Below are positions 51,706 to 61,566 of a stretch of 64,000 bases of DNA, piece by piece. A model generated the notes under the pieces. That model made no database searches. It worked only from the letters and a program-made list of their open reading frames with translations, and had not been told where the DNA came from. Made by a program: the position numbers and the translations under genes. Origin of the DNA: Streptomyces rishiriensis (GTDB taxonomy: Bacteria; Actinomycetota; Actinomycetes; Streptomycetales; Streptomycetaceae); the NCBI RefSeq assembly GCF_030815485.1, contig NZ_JAUSWV010000002.1, forward strand, positions 5,828,001 through 5,892,000. The letters are read 5' to 3'. Within the stretch, counting starts at the first letter, position 1. Every line of letters begins with the position of its first letter.

Positions 51706-53370
51706 TCAGGCGACGTTGACGGCCGTCCAGGCGGCCGCGACCGCCTTGTACTCGGTGCTGGTCGAGCCGTACAGCGCCGACGCCGCGCTCAGGGTCGCCG
51801 TGCGGGCGCCCGAGTAGGTGGTCGTCGAGGTCATGTAGGTCGTCAGCGCCTTGTACCAGATCTGGACGGCCTTGGCGCGTCCGATGCCGGTGAGGGTGGA
51901 GCTGTTGTACGTCGGGGAGTTGTAGCTCACCCCGTTGATGGTCCGGCTGCCGCTGCCCTCGCTCAGCAGGAAGAAGAAGTGGTTCGCCGGGCCGGACGAG
52001 TAGTGCACGTCCAGGTTCTTCAGCGAGGACGACCAGTAGTTGGCCGAGCCGCCGTCCTTGCTCGGCTGGTCCATGTAGCGCAGCGGTGTGCCGTCGCCGT
52101 TGATGTTGATCTTCTCGCCGATGAGGTAGTCGCCGACGTCGGAGGAGTTCGCCGCGTAGAACTCGACGGCGGTGCCGAAGATGTCGGAGGTCGCCTCGTT
52201 GAGGCCGCCGGACTCGCCCGAGTAGTTCAGACCCGCCGTGTTGGAGGTGACGCCGTGGGTCATCTCGTGGCCGGCCACGTCCAGGGAGGTCAGCGGGTGG
52301 GTGTTGCCCGAGCCGTCGCCGTAGGTCATGCAGAAGCAGCTGTCGTCCCAGAAGGCGTTCACGTACGCGTTGCCGTAGTGGACGCGGGAGTACGCGGCGA
52401 CGCCGTTGTTCTTGATGCCGCTGCGGCCGAACGTCGACTTGTAGAAGTCCCACGTCGCCTGCGCGCCGTAGGCGGCGTCGACGGCGGCCGTCTGGTCCGT
52501 GGTCGAGCTGGAGGCTGCGCCGGTGCCCCACGTGTCGTCCGCGTCGGTGAACAGGGTGCCCGCCGAGGAAGTGGTGGCGTGCGCCTTGTTGTACGTCTTG
52601 TGGCCGCCGCGGGTGCCGTCGGTCAGCTGGTACGTCGAGCCCGAGAGGGTCGTGCCGAGGGTCACCGTGCCCGAGTAGAGGCTCTTGCCGGTGCCGGTCT
52701 CGATGCCCTGGTACTCGTACAGCTTCTTGCCGGTGGCCGCGTCGGTGATGACGTGCAGCTCGTTCGGGGTGCCGTCGTCCTGGAGACCGCCGACGACCGT
52801 CTCGTAGGCGAGGACCGGCTTGCTGCCGTTGCCGGCCCAGATCACCTTGCGGGGCGCGTCGCTGGCCTCGGTGCTGGCGGAGCCGGCGTCCTTGGCGAGC
52901 GTCAGGGCCTGCTTCTCGGCCTTGGCGGCGGTGACGACGGGGGTGAGCGAGGCGACCTTGATGGTGGTGTTCGTCGCCTTGGTGACGCCCTTGCTCGCGC
53001 CCGCGGCCGACTCGTGGACGACCAGGTCGCCGCCGAGGACCGGCAGACCCGCGTAGGTCCGCTCGTAGCGCGTGTGGACCGTGCCGTCCGCGTCCTTGAC
53101 GACGTCGCGCACGACCAGCTTCTCCTTGACGCCCAGGCCTATCTCCTGCGCCGTCTCGGGCGCGTCGGCCTGCTTGTCCTGGATCAGGGCGGTGCGGGCG
53201 GCCGGGGCCAGCGCGGTGGGCACGGCGAGCGGCGTCGTACTGGTGGCGTCCGCCGGAGTCTGGGCGGCTGCCGTACCGGCGGTCAGGCCGGTGGTGACCA
53301 GGGCTCCGGCCGCGACGGCGGTGGCGATGGCCAGAGAGGTGCGCTTGTGACGCGCGTAGAGGGAGGTCAC
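51706..53370 (-). CDS. Secreted M4 (thermolysin-like) zinc metalloprotease
   Basis: A 554-residue preproenzyme. GTG 53370 follows AAGGAG at five bases. Signal peptide about 1-36; pro-region about 37-225 with FTP and PepSY inhibitor segments; mature catalytic domain from about 227. Zinc site H368-E369-MT-H372 with E392 (GGLNEATSDIFG) and the active-site block SSGPANHFFFLLSEG. Length and order are normal for Streptomyces neutral proteases. A close paralog lies immediately upstream. It has no P-domain. Confidence 0.95.
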   Translation of the reverse strand: MTSLYARHKRTSLAIATAVAAGALVTTGLTAGTAAAQTPADATSTTPLAVPTALAPAARTALIQDKQADAPETAQEIGLGVKEKLVVRDVVKDADGTVHTRYERTYAGLPVLGGDLVVHESAAGASKGVTKATNTTIKVASLTPVVTAAKAEKQALTLAKDAGSASTEASDAPRKVIWAGNGSKPVLAYETVVGGLQDDGTPNELHVITDAATGKKLYEYQGIETGTGKSLYSGTVTLGTTLSGSTYQLTDGTRGGHKTYNKAHATTSSAGTLFTDADDTWGTGAASSSTTDQTAAVDAAYGAQATWDFYKSTFGRSGIKNNGVAAYSRVHYGNAYVNAFWDDSCFCMTYGDGSGNTHPLTSLDVAGHEMTHGVTSNTAGLNYSGESGGLNEATSDIFGTAVEFYAANSSDVGDYLIGEKININGDGTPLRYMDQPSKDGGSANYWSSSLKNLDVHYSSGPANHFFFLLSEGSGSRTINGVSYNSPTYNSSTLTGIGRAKAVQIWYKALTTYMTSTTTYSGARTATLSAASALYGSTSTEYKAVAAAWTAVNVA

Positions 53371-53690
53371 ACAAGCTCCTTGGATGTGGGGGTGCCCGGG
53401 CGGCGTGGGGTGGCTGTCCGTGGCTGCTGTGAAGTTGTGCGGCGGGTGACAGGAAGACTGGCATCAAGGCGCGTACATGTCAGGACCCCGAAGTGATGTT
53501 GGCTGAAAATCAACTGTCGGGTGAACATTGCGGGAATGTAAACGGACTTGACCTGGGTAAAAGGCCAACAGGGCCTGGGTAAGGCAGGGGCAAAAAGCGG
53601 ACGCCGCCCCGGAGGAGTCGAAACTCCGGGACGGCGTCCTGTGCGCTGCCTCTCGGCCGGCCGTAACACGGCCCCTGAGGGGCCTGTGGC
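53371..53690. other. Gap between the two M4 genes: promoter and terminator
   Basis: A 320-bp stretch without a gene. GGACGCCGCCCCGGAG (53599-53614) pairs with CTCCGGGACGGCGTCC (53624-53639) with one mismatch and is followed on the minus strand by GCTTTTT, an intrinsic terminator for the upstream protease gene. A small dyad ACATT-GCGGG-AATGT (53525-53539) lies in the AT-richer promoter region of the downstream protease gene. Confidence 0.75.
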
Positions 53691-55742
53691 CTACGGGAAG
53701 GTCAGCTTCCAGCTGTTGATGTAGCCGGTGTCCTGGGCCGCGTTGTCCTGGACCCGCAACTTCCAGACGCCGTTGGCGACCTCGGAGGAGGCGTTCACGG
53801 TGTACGTGGTGTTGATGTTGTCCGTGCTACCGCCGGTGCCGTATGCCTTCAGCGTGTACGCCGTGCCGTCGGGAGCGAGCAACTGCACCTGGAGGTCGCC
53901 GATGTAGGTGTGGACGATGTCGACCGCCACCGCGAGGTTCGTGGGCGCGTTGCCGGTCCGGCCGGAGACCGTGACCGAGGAGGTGACCGCCGCTCCGTTG
54001 TCCGGAATCGATACGTCGGCGGTGTTCTCGAAGGAGGTGCCGCCGCCGCCCCCGCCGCCGGAACGGGCGCCGACCGCGACGCCGGCCCACGCGTCCTGCA
54101 CCGCCTTGTACTCGGTGGAGGTCGTGCCGTACAGCTCACCGGCCGCCGCCAGCGTGCCGGTGCGGGCCGCCGCGTAGTTGGTGGTCGTGGTGAACTTCGT
54201 GGTCAGCGCGCGGAACCAGATCTTCTCGGCCTTGTCGCGGCCGATTCCGGTGACCGGAAGGCCGTCCGCGGTGGCCGAGTTGTAGGTGACACCGTTGATG
54301 GTCTTGGTGCCGCTGCCCTCCGACAGGAGGTAGAAGAAGTGGTTGGCCGGGCCGGACGAGTAGTGGACGTCGACCGATCCGATCCCCGAGTACCAGCTGT
54401 CCTTCGACGCGCCGTCCTTGCTCGGCTTGTCCATGTACCGCAGCGGCGAGCCGTCGCCGTTGATGTCGATCTCCTCGCCGATGAGGTAGTCGCCGACGTC
54501 GGAGGCGTTCTGGGCGTAGAACTCGACCGAGGTGCCGAAGATGTCCGAGGTCGCCTCGTTGAGGCCGCCGGACTCCCCGCTGTAGTTGAGACCCGCGGTG
54601 TTGGAGGTGACGCCGTGGGTCATCTCGTGACCGGCCACGTCGATGGAGGTCAGCGGGTGGGTGTTGCCCGAGCCGTCGCCGTACGTCATGCAGAAGCAGC
54701 TGTCGGACCAGAACGCGTTGACGTACGCGTTGCCGTAGTGCACGCGGGAGTACGCGCCGACCCCGTCGCCCCTGATGCCGCTGCGACCGTGCACGTTCTT
54801 GTAGTAGTCCCAGGTCAGGGCCGCGCCGTAGTGGGCGTCGGCGCCCGCGGTCTCCAGGTTGGACGCGGCGCCGGTGCCCCAGACGTCGTCGGAGCCCGAG
54901 AAGAGGGTGCCGGTGCCGGACGTGCCCCGGTTGAGGTTGTACGTCTTGTGGCCGCCGCGCGCCCCGTCGGTCAGGTTGTACGTCGACCCCGACTGGGTGG
55001 TGCCGAGGGTCACCTGGCCGCTGTACATGGTGTTGCCGGTGCCGGTCTCGATGCCCTGGTACTCGTACAGCTTCGCGCCGGTGGTGGCGTCGGTGACGAC
55101 GTGCAGCTCGTTCGGGGTGCCGTCCTCCTGGAGACCGCCGACGACCGTCTCGTACGCCAGGACCGGGGTGCCGTTCGCCGCCCAGATCACCTTGCGCGGA
55201 GCGCGGTCGGTGTCCGCCTTCTCGGCGCCGGCGGCCGTGGCGAGGCTGAGCGCCTGCTTCTCCGCCTTGGCCGCGCTGACGGCGGGCGCGAGCGAGGCGA
55301 CCTTGATGGCGGCCCTGGTGGCCTTGGTGACGCTCTCGGTGGCGCCGGACCTCGCGGTCTCGACGACCAGGTCGCCGCCGAGGACCGGGAGGCCGCCGTA
55401 GGTGCGCTCGTAGCGGGTGTGCAGGGTGCCGTCGGCGTCCTTGACGACGTCACGGACGACGAGCGCCTCCTTGGCGTCGAGGCCCAACTCCTTGGCGGTG
55501 GCCGCCTTGCCGGCGTCCGCCTCGCGTATCAGCGCGGCGCGCTGGGCGGGGGTGAGGCGCACCGACTCGGCGCCCGGGTTGGCCTGGCCCGCCGCCTGCG
55601 GTGCCTTCACCGGGGCGGCGGTCGCGGCGCCGGACTGCACGGCGGCGGCGATGAGCGCGGAGACGCCGACGAGGGCGACGGCCGCGGCACGGCGGGAGGT
55701 GCTGTGGGGGGTGCGTCTGCGAGAGGGGCTGCTGCTCAACAC
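53691..55742 (-). CDS. Secreted M4 metalloprotease with C-terminal P-domain
   Basis: A 683-residue preproenzyme. The start is uncertain: GTG 55742, TTG 55739 (six bases after AAGGAG) or GTG 55763. The signal peptide ends near VQSGAATAAP. Pro-region with FTP/PepSY motifs is followed by the catalytic domain with zinc motif HEMTH (H372) and GGLNEATSDIFG. A Gly-run linker (GARSGGGGGGG) leads to a proprotein-convertase P-domain (about 585-683, ADVSIPDNGAAVTSSVTVSG... VDIVHTYIGDLQVQLLAPDGT). The P-domain likely binds substrate or cell-surface polymer. Confidence 0.93.
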   Translation of the reverse strand: MLSSSPSRRRTPHSTSRRAAAVALVGVSALIAAAVQSGAATAAPVKAPQAAGQANPGAESVRLTPAQRAALIREADAGKAATAKELGLDAKEALVVRDVVKDADGTLHTRYERTYGGLPVLGGDLVVETARSGATESVTKATRAAIKVASLAPAVSAAKAEKQALSLATAAGAEKADTDRAPRKVIWAANGTPVLAYETVVGGLQEDGTPNELHVVTDATTGAKLYEYQGIETGTGNTMYSGQVTLGTTQSGSTYNLTDGARGGHKTYNLNRGTSGTGTLFSGSDDVWGTGAASNLETAGADAHYGAALTWDYYKNVHGRSGIRGDGVGAYSRVHYGNAYVNAFWSDSCFCMTYGDGSGNTHPLTSIDVAGHEMTHGVTSNTAGLNYSGESGGLNEATSDIFGTSVEFYAQNASDVGDYLIGEEIDINGDGSPLRYMDKPSKDGASKDSWYSGIGSVDVHYSSGPANHFFYLLSEGSGTKTINGVTYNSATADGLPVTGIGRDKAEKIWFRALTTKFTTTTNYAAARTGTLAAAGELYGTTSTEYKAVQDAWAGVAVGARSGGGGGGGTSFENTADVSIPDNGAAVTSSVTVSGRTGNAPTNLAVAVDIVHTYIGDLQVQLLAPDGTAYTLKAYGTGGSTDNINTTYTVNASSEVANGVWKLRVQDNAAQDTGYINSWKLTFP

Positions 55743-55813
55743 TGACTCCTTCTGCGCGGCCACGGGTCACGCGGCCAGGGGAGACCCGACGGCGGGTGAG
55801 CCGTGCGGGCACG

Positions 55814-55845
55814 ACAAAGGCGGTACGCAGAACAAAGGCGGTACG
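55814..55845. repeat. Direct repeat ACAAAGGCGGTACG x2
   Basis: Two identical 14-bp words at 55814-55827 and 55832-55845 (period 18) in the 290-bp gap upstream of the P-domain protease gene. They could be activator sites. Confidence 0.7.
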
Positions 55846-56032
55846 TGGAGCGGGCTTAGCTGTGGGGTTGCTGTGAACCAGCAGTGGGAAGAGTGGCAGT
55901 GGATTGCGCTATCTGTCAGGAGCGCGTCAGGAAGTTGGCCGGAAACGGTTCGTTGTCCGGTAGTTCATGTTCGGTATGCGGATCCGTGGGCTCCCCGGCG
56001 ACCCGGAAGGGCGGCTCGGAGGGGCGCGGGGC

Positions 56033-57853
56033 CTACGGGGTCCGATCCCTCCCGGTTTCCCGTCCCGCACCGGGCAGGGCCCGGCCGTTCCCGGCCCGCT
56101 CGCCGTGCCACGTCCGCCAGAGCGCCGCGTACGCCCCGCCCGCCGTCACCAACGCGTCGTGCGTGCCGAGTTCGGTGAGACGGCCGTCCTGCATCACCGC
56201 GACCCGGTCCGCGTCGTGCGCGGTGTGCAGACGGTGGGCGATGGCGATGACCGTCCGGCCCCGGAGCACGGCCGCCAGCGCCCGCTCGGTGTGCCGGGCG
56301 GTCGCCGGGTCCAGCAGGGCCGTCGCCTCGTCCAGGATCAGCGTGTGCGGATCGGCCAGCACCACCCGGGCCAGGGCCAGTTGCTGGGCCTGGGAACCGT
56401 CCGTACGGGTGCCGCCGCCGAGTACGGCGTCGAGGCCGCCGGGCAGCTCCCGGACCCAGTCGGCGGCGCCGACCGCGGTCAGCGCCGCCCACAACTGCGT
56501 CTCGTCCGCGGCCGGTTCGGCGATCAGCAGGTTGTCGCGGACCGTGCCGAGGAAGACATGGTGCTCCTGGGTGACGAGCACGACCTGCCGGCGCAGCGTC
56601 TCGGGCGCCAGCTCCGCGACCGGCACTCCGCCCACCGTCACCGTGCCCGCGCTCGGCGCGTCCACGCCCGCGAGCAGCCTGCTCAGCGTGGTCTTGCCCG
56701 CGCCCGACGGGCCGACGACCGCGAGCCGCTCGCCGGGCCGCACCGTCAGATCCACCCCGCGCAGCACCTCGCCGCCGCGTTCGTAGGCGTAGCGCACGCC
56801 CGTCACGTCGATCCGGTCGTCCGCCGGAGCCGGCGCCTCGCCGTCCGGCTCGGCGCGCGGCGCCCGGGCCACGCCCTCCACCCGGGCGAACGAGGCGCCG
56901 CTGCTCTGGAGTTGCTCGACGCGCAGCAGGATCTGGTCCAGCGGTTCGGTGAACTGCCGCAGATACAGCGCGGCCGCCACCACCGCGCCCAGGCTCATCG
57001 CACCCCGCGCGTGCAGTACGCCGCCCAGCAGCAGCACACCCGCCACCGGCAGCGAGTACGACACCTCGATCACCGGGAAGAACACCGTGCGCAGGTGGAG
57101 GGTCCGAAAGCGGGTGCGGCGCGAGATCTCCAGCGCGTCCCGGCAGGCCGCCGACCGCCGTTCCCGAAGCCGGAACGCCTCGACCGTGCGCGCCCCGGAC
57201 GCGGTGGCGGCGACGATCTCGGCGACCTCGGAGGTGGCCGCGCCCTCGGCGAGGTAGGCCGTACGCGCCCGCCGCAGATACCAGCGCAGCGCGAACCAGA
57301 TCGGGGTCAGCCCCAGCACTCCGATCGCCCCGAGCAGCGGGTCGATCACGAATACCGCGCCGAGCGTGAACAGCGCCTGGACCGTGCAGACCAGCAGCTC
57401 GGGCCCGGCGTCCCGCAGGGTGGTGCCCACGGCCGCCACGTCGGCGGTGCCGCGGGTCGTCAGATCGCCGGTGCCGGCCCGCTCCACCACCGACGCGGGC
57501 AGCGCGAGCGCCCGCCCGACGAACTCCTCCCGCACCCGCGCCAGCGTCCGCTCACCGAAGCGGTGCCCCGCGTACCGGGCCCAGCGGGCCAGCAGCAGCT
57601 GCGCGCACGCGCAGGCCAGAATGGCCGCCGCCAGCCGGTCCACGGCCCCGGTGCCGTGCCCGGCCCGCACCTCGTCGATGATCCGGCCCAGCAGCCATGG
57701 CCCGGCCAGCCCGGCCCCGGCGGCGAGCACGTTCAGGGCGAGCGCACCGGCGAAGGCCCGCCGGTCGGCCCGCAGCAGCCGGACCGCCGCCCGGCGCACG
57801 TCCCCGGGCGCGGCGATCGGCAGACGTCCCGACGCCCCCTCCACCACTGTCAC
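56033..57853 (-). CDS. ABC exporter half-transporter with degenerate signature motif
   Basis: A 606-residue TMD-NBD fusion starting GTG 57853, overlapping the partner's stop. Six membrane helices in about 35-310. The NBD has normal Walker A (GPSGAGKTTL) and Walker B with catalytic Glu (TLILDEATALLD) and H-loop (AHRLH), but the LSGGQ signature is replaced by DGSQAQQ. Its partner (57850-59646) has the opposite defects. Together they form a heterodimer with one working ATP site. Substrate unknown. Confidence 0.93.
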   Translation of the reverse strand: MTVVEGASGRLPIAAPGDVRRAAVRLLRADRRAFAGALALNVLAAGAGLAGPWLLGRIIDEVRAGHGTGAVDRLAAAILACACAQLLLARWARYAGHRFGERTLARVREEFVGRALALPASVVERAGTGDLTTRGTADVAAVGTTLRDAGPELLVCTVQALFTLGAVFVIDPLLGAIGVLGLTPIWFALRWYLRRARTAYLAEGAATSEVAEIVAATASGARTVEAFRLRERRSAACRDALEISRRTRFRTLHLRTVFFPVIEVSYSLPVAGVLLLGGVLHARGAMSLGAVVAAALYLRQFTEPLDQILLRVEQLQSSGASFARVEGVARAPRAEPDGEAPAPADDRIDVTGVRYAYERGGEVLRGVDLTVRPGERLAVVGPSGAGKTTLSRLLAGVDAPSAGTVTVGGVPVAELAPETLRRQVVLVTQEHHVFLGTVRDNLLIAEPAADETQLWAALTAVGAADWVRELPGGLDAVLGGGTRTDGSQAQQLALARVVLADPHTLILDEATALLDPATARHTERALAAVLRGRTVIAIAHRLHTAHDADRVAVMQDGRLTELGTHDALVTAGGAYAALWRTWHGERAGNGRALPGAGRETGRDRTP

Positions 57854-59646
57854 CGCACAACCTCCCCGGCGCCGGCGCCCGTGGCCGAACCCGGGCCCGT
57901 GTCCCCACCCGCGGCAGCGTCACCCGGACCGGGATCGCCGTCCTCGGCCTCCCGGGCCACCAGGGCCCGGTACCCCGGTTCCCGCTCCAGCAGGTCGCGG
58001 TGGCGGCCGGTCGCCGTCACCTTGCCGTCGACCAGGAAGTGGACGGTGTCCGCCTGGGCGAGGAGCAACGGGGAGGTGGTGGTCACCACCGTGGTCCGGC
58101 CGGTGCGGGCCGCGCGCAGTCGCTGGGCGACCGCCGCCTCCGTGTGCGCGTCGAGCGCCGACGTCGGCTCGACGGCCAGCAGCACCCCGGGGTCGGCCAG
58201 CAACGCCCGTACCAGCCGCACCCGTTGCCGCTGGCCCCCGGAAAGACTGCGTCCCTGCGCCGTCACGGGTGACTCCAGCCCCTCCGGCAGGCCCTGCACG
58301 ATGTCGTCGGCCGCCGCCGCCCACACCGCCCGTCCGACGTCCGACGGGGAGGGCGCCCGCCGTCCGCCCACCACCTCGCGCAGACTTCCGGCGAACAGGT
58401 CGGCCTCGTTGTCGGCGACCAGGATCCGCTCCCTGACCTGGTCCAGGGGGACGGCGTCCAGCCGTACCCCGCCCCAGGTGGCGTCCGAGGGGCCGTAGCG
58501 GCCCAGCCGGTCCACGACGGCGGTCACCTCGGCGTGCCGCGCGCCGACCAGCGCGGTCAGCCGGCCCGGGGCCACCCGCACCCCCGACACGGGGTCGTGC
58601 AGCACCGACGGCTCCACGGGCGCGTCGGCGACACCGGCGCCGGGGGCGGTGTCGGGATCCGGCTCCAGGCACAGCAGCCGTACGACGCGCCGGGCCGCCA
58701 CCACACCCCTGCTGAGCTGGTAGCCCATCTCGACGAGGAACGCCACCGGGCCGATCAGGACCGCGACATAGCCGTACACCGACACCAACTCGCCGACCGT
58801 CAGGTCCCCCTGGGCGGCCAGCCGGGCCGCCAGCCAGGTCACCACGGCGAGGAAGAGCGTCGGCAGACCCACGCCCAGCGCCTGCATCCAGCTGGTGACC
58901 GCGCCGACCCGGTAGCCCTGCGCCCGCAGCCGCTGCGAGTCGCGGTCGAAGGAGGCCGCGAACAGCTCCTTGCCGCCGAGCCCGTTGAGCACCCGCAGAC
59001 CGCCCGCGAGATCGCCGATCCGCGCGGTGAGCACTCCCTGCCGCTCGCGGTACTCGGTCTCGGTGCCCTGCAACCGCGCCATCAGCGGTCCGACCAGCAC
59101 CGCGACCACCGGCATCCCCAGCAGCACGATCACCGCCAGCAGCGGCGACACCGACAGCAGCAGCCCGGCGACGAAGACGTAGACGACGACCGAGCCGACG
59201 CCCGGCCCGATCACCGTCAGCGCGCCCGCGATCGTCTGCACGTCGCTCACCCCGATGGTGACGACCTCCGCGGCTCCCGCCTGTCGCGGCAGCGCGGCCC
59301 CGAGCCGTACCGTCTGCGCGAGGACGACCTTGGTGGTGCGGAAGTACGCGTCCATGCGCACCCGGGTCATCGTGCGGTGCCGCATGATGCTCACCCAGGC
59401 GTTGAGCGCACCCACGGCGAACAGGGCCGCCGTCCAGCCGGTGAGCGCCGCCGTGTCACCGGGTTCCAGACCGTCGTCCACCGCCCTGGACAACAGATAC
59501 GGCGCCGTCGCCAGCAGCACCATCCAGACGCTGGCCAGCACCGCCCCGGCCAGCGACCGCCACGGCTGGCAGCGCACCAGCCACGCCAGGTACGCCCAGC
59601 CGCCGCGGCGGTCGGGCGTGCCGGGATCCTCGTACGCGTCGATCAT
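57850..59646 (-). CDS. ABC exporter half-transporter with degenerate Walker motifs
   Basis: A 598-residue TMD-NBD fusion from ATG 59646. The NBD lacks a real Walker A (LVGARHAEVTAVV has no GK[ST]) and its Walker B is LLAVEPTSALD, without the Asp before the catalytic Glu. The signature LSGGQRQR is intact. The H-loop is missing too (TTTSPLLLAQ in place of AHR). It therefore cannot hydrolyse ATP at its own Walker site but supplies the signature to its partner's site. Confidence 0.93.
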   Translation of the reverse strand: MIDAYEDPGTPDRRGGWAYLAWLVRCQPWRSLAGAVLASVWMVLLATAPYLLSRAVDDGLEPGDTAALTGWTAALFAVGALNAWVSIMRHRTMTRVRMDAYFRTTKVVLAQTVRLGAALPRQAGAAEVVTIGVSDVQTIAGALTVIGPGVGSVVVYVFVAGLLLSVSPLLAVIVLLGMPVVAVLVGPLMARLQGTETEYRERQGVLTARIGDLAGGLRVLNGLGGKELFAASFDRDSQRLRAQGYRVGAVTSWMQALGVGLPTLFLAVVTWLAARLAAQGDLTVGELVSVYGYVAVLIGPVAFLVEMGYQLSRGVVAARRVVRLLCLEPDPDTAPGAGVADAPVEPSVLHDPVSGVRVAPGRLTALVGARHAEVTAVVDRLGRYGPSDATWGGVRLDAVPLDQVRERILVADNEADLFAGSLREVVGGRRAPSPSDVGRAVWAAAADDIVQGLPEGLESPVTAQGRSLSGGQRQRVRLVRALLADPGVLLAVEPTSALDAHTEAAVAQRLRAARTGRTTVVTTTSPLLLAQADTVHFLVDGKVTATGRHRDLLEREPGYRALVAREAEDGDPGPGDAAAGGDTGPGSATGAGAGEVVR

Positions 59647-59709
59647 CCGCTCGTCCCTCCGGCCCCCGTGGTCCCCCTGCGTTCCCGGTCCCCCCGCGTT
59701 CCCGGACGT

Positions 59710-61566
59710 TCACGCCAGACTGTCCCGCCAGGCCCGGTGCAGGTCCGCGAACCGGCCGGTGCCCGCGACCAGTGCGGCCGGGCTGCCGTCCTCCACGATC
59801 CGCCCGTGCTCCATGACCAGGACCCGGTCGGCGATCTCCACGGTCGACAGCCGGTGCGCGATCACCACCGCCGTACGGCCCTTCAGCACCGTCGCCATCG
59901 CCGCCTGCACGGCCCGCTCGCCCGGGATGTCGAGCGAGCTGGTCGCCTCGTCGAGGATCAGCACCGCCGGGTCGGCGAGCAACGCCCTTGCGAACGCGAC
60001 GAGTTGACGCTGCCCGGCGGAGATACGGCCACCGCGCTTGCGTACGTCGGTGTCGTAGCCGTCGGGCAGGGCGCTGATGAACTCGTGCGCGCCGATCGCC
60101 TTCGCCGCCCGCTCGATCTCCTCCCGGCTCGCGTCCGGCCGCCCGATGGCGATGTTCTCGGCGACCGTGCCGGAGAACAGGAACGCCTCCTGGGTCACCA
60201 TGACCACCCCGCGCCGCAGCTCGGGCACGGCCAGCTCGCGCAGGTCGACCCCGTCCAGCAGCACCCGACCCTCGGACGGGTCGTAGAAGCGGGCGAGCAG
60301 CTTGGCCAGCGTGGACTTGCCCGCGCCGGTCGAGCCGACCACGGCGACGGTCTGCCCGGCGGGAAGGACCAGGTCGAAGCGGGGCAGGATCTCGCCCCCC
60401 GTGCGGTAACCGAAGGAGACCCCGTCGAAGAGGACCTCCCGGCCGGGCAGTTCGCCCTCGAGCGCCGGGAGTTCCCGCGGCGCCGACGGCTCCGGCACGG
60501 ACGGCGCCTGTGCCAGCAGCCCCGCGATCTTCTCCAGCGAGGCGGCCGCCGACTGGTAGGAGTTGAGGAACATGCCGAGCCGGTCGATCGGGTCGTACAG
60601 CCGCCGCAGGTACAGCACGGCGGCCGCCAGCACCCCCAGCTCCAGCGAGCCGTCGGCCACCCGGGTGGCGCCCCACAGCACGATCACCGCGACCGCCGTG
60701 TTGGCGACCAGCCGCGATCCGACGACGTACCGGGCCATCTCCAGAAGCGCGTTGCCGTTGATCCGTTCGTGCCGCCGGTTCAGGACGCGGAAGTCGGCGT
60801 CGTTGACGTCCTCGCGGCGGAAGGCGCGCACCGGCCGGATGCCGTTCATCGTCTCCACGAACCTCACGATCACGGCCGCGATCGCGGTGGAGCGGGACCG
60901 GAACACCTGCCCGGCGCGCCGCTGGTAGATCCTGACGAGGAGGTACAGCGGCACGAAGGAGGCCACCGCGACGGCTCCGAGGCCCAGGTCCAGCCAGAGC
61001 AGCATCGCCGAGATGTAGAGGAAGGACAGGATCACCGTCACGAGTTCCTGGAGACCTTCGCTGAGCAGCTCGCGCAACGCCTCCACGTCCGTGGTGGAGC
61101 GGGAGATCAGCCGGCCCGAGGTGTAGCGCTCGTGGAAGTCGAGGCTCAGCGCCTGCGCGTGCCGGAAGATCCGGCCGCGCAGATCGAGCAGCGCGTCCTG
61201 GTTGACGCGGGCGGAGGTGATCAGGAACGCGTACTGCAGTCCGCCGGAGGCCAGCGCGCACAGCAGATAGCCGACGCCCACCACGATCAGCGGCCCGTGG
61301 TCGTCGGCCCGCAACGCCGGTACGGCGCGGTCGATGGCGTACGCCACCAGCAGCGGCCCTGCCTGCACGGCAGCCTGCTGGAGCAGCAGCAGGAGCGAGG
61401 TGAACGCGACCCGCGCCCGCATCGGCTCGAGCAGCGAACGCAGCAGCGCGCCCGTGGCGCCGGGCGGGGTGGGCAGGACGTCCTTGTCGAAGGGGTCGTC
61501 GGCGGTCCGCGGGGCGACCTCGCAGGCGTCGTCGGTGACGGGGGAAGCGGTGGTGGGGGCGGTCAT
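59710..61566 (-). CDS. ABC exporter half-transporter (consensus ATP-site donor)
   Basis: A 618-residue TMD-NBD fusion from ATG 61566, overlapping the upstream partner by 4 bases. Walker A GSTGAGKSTL, Walker B VLILDEATSSLD with catalytic Glu, H-loop AHRLS, but signature ISAGQ. Transmembrane part about 50-340 with the coupling region RSTTDVEALRELLSEGLQE. Partner of the 61563-63404 protein. Substrate unknown; the family exports drugs, lipids or peptides. Confidence 0.93.
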   Translation of the reverse strand: MTAPTTASPVTDDACEVAPRTADDPFDKDVLPTPPGATGALLRSLLEPMRARVAFTSLLLLLQQAAVQAGPLLVAYAIDRAVPALRADDHGPLIVVGVGYLLCALASGGLQYAFLITSARVNQDALLDLRGRIFRHAQALSLDFHERYTSGRLISRSTTDVEALRELLSEGLQELVTVILSFLYISAMLLWLDLGLGAVAVASFVPLYLLVRIYQRRAGQVFRSRSTAIAAVIVRFVETMNGIRPVRAFRREDVNDADFRVLNRRHERINGNALLEMARYVVGSRLVANTAVAVIVLWGATRVADGSLELGVLAAAVLYLRRLYDPIDRLGMFLNSYQSAAASLEKIAGLLAQAPSVPEPSAPRELPALEGELPGREVLFDGVSFGYRTGGEILPRFDLVLPAGQTVAVVGSTGAGKSTLAKLLARFYDPSEGRVLLDGVDLRELAVPELRRGVVMVTQEAFLFSGTVAENIAIGRPDASREEIERAAKAIGAHEFISALPDGYDTDVRKRGGRISAGQRQLVAFARALLADPAVLILDEATSSLDIPGERAVQAAMATVLKGRTAVVIAHRLSTVEIADRVLVMEHGRIVEDGSPAALVAGTGRFADLHRAWRDSLA

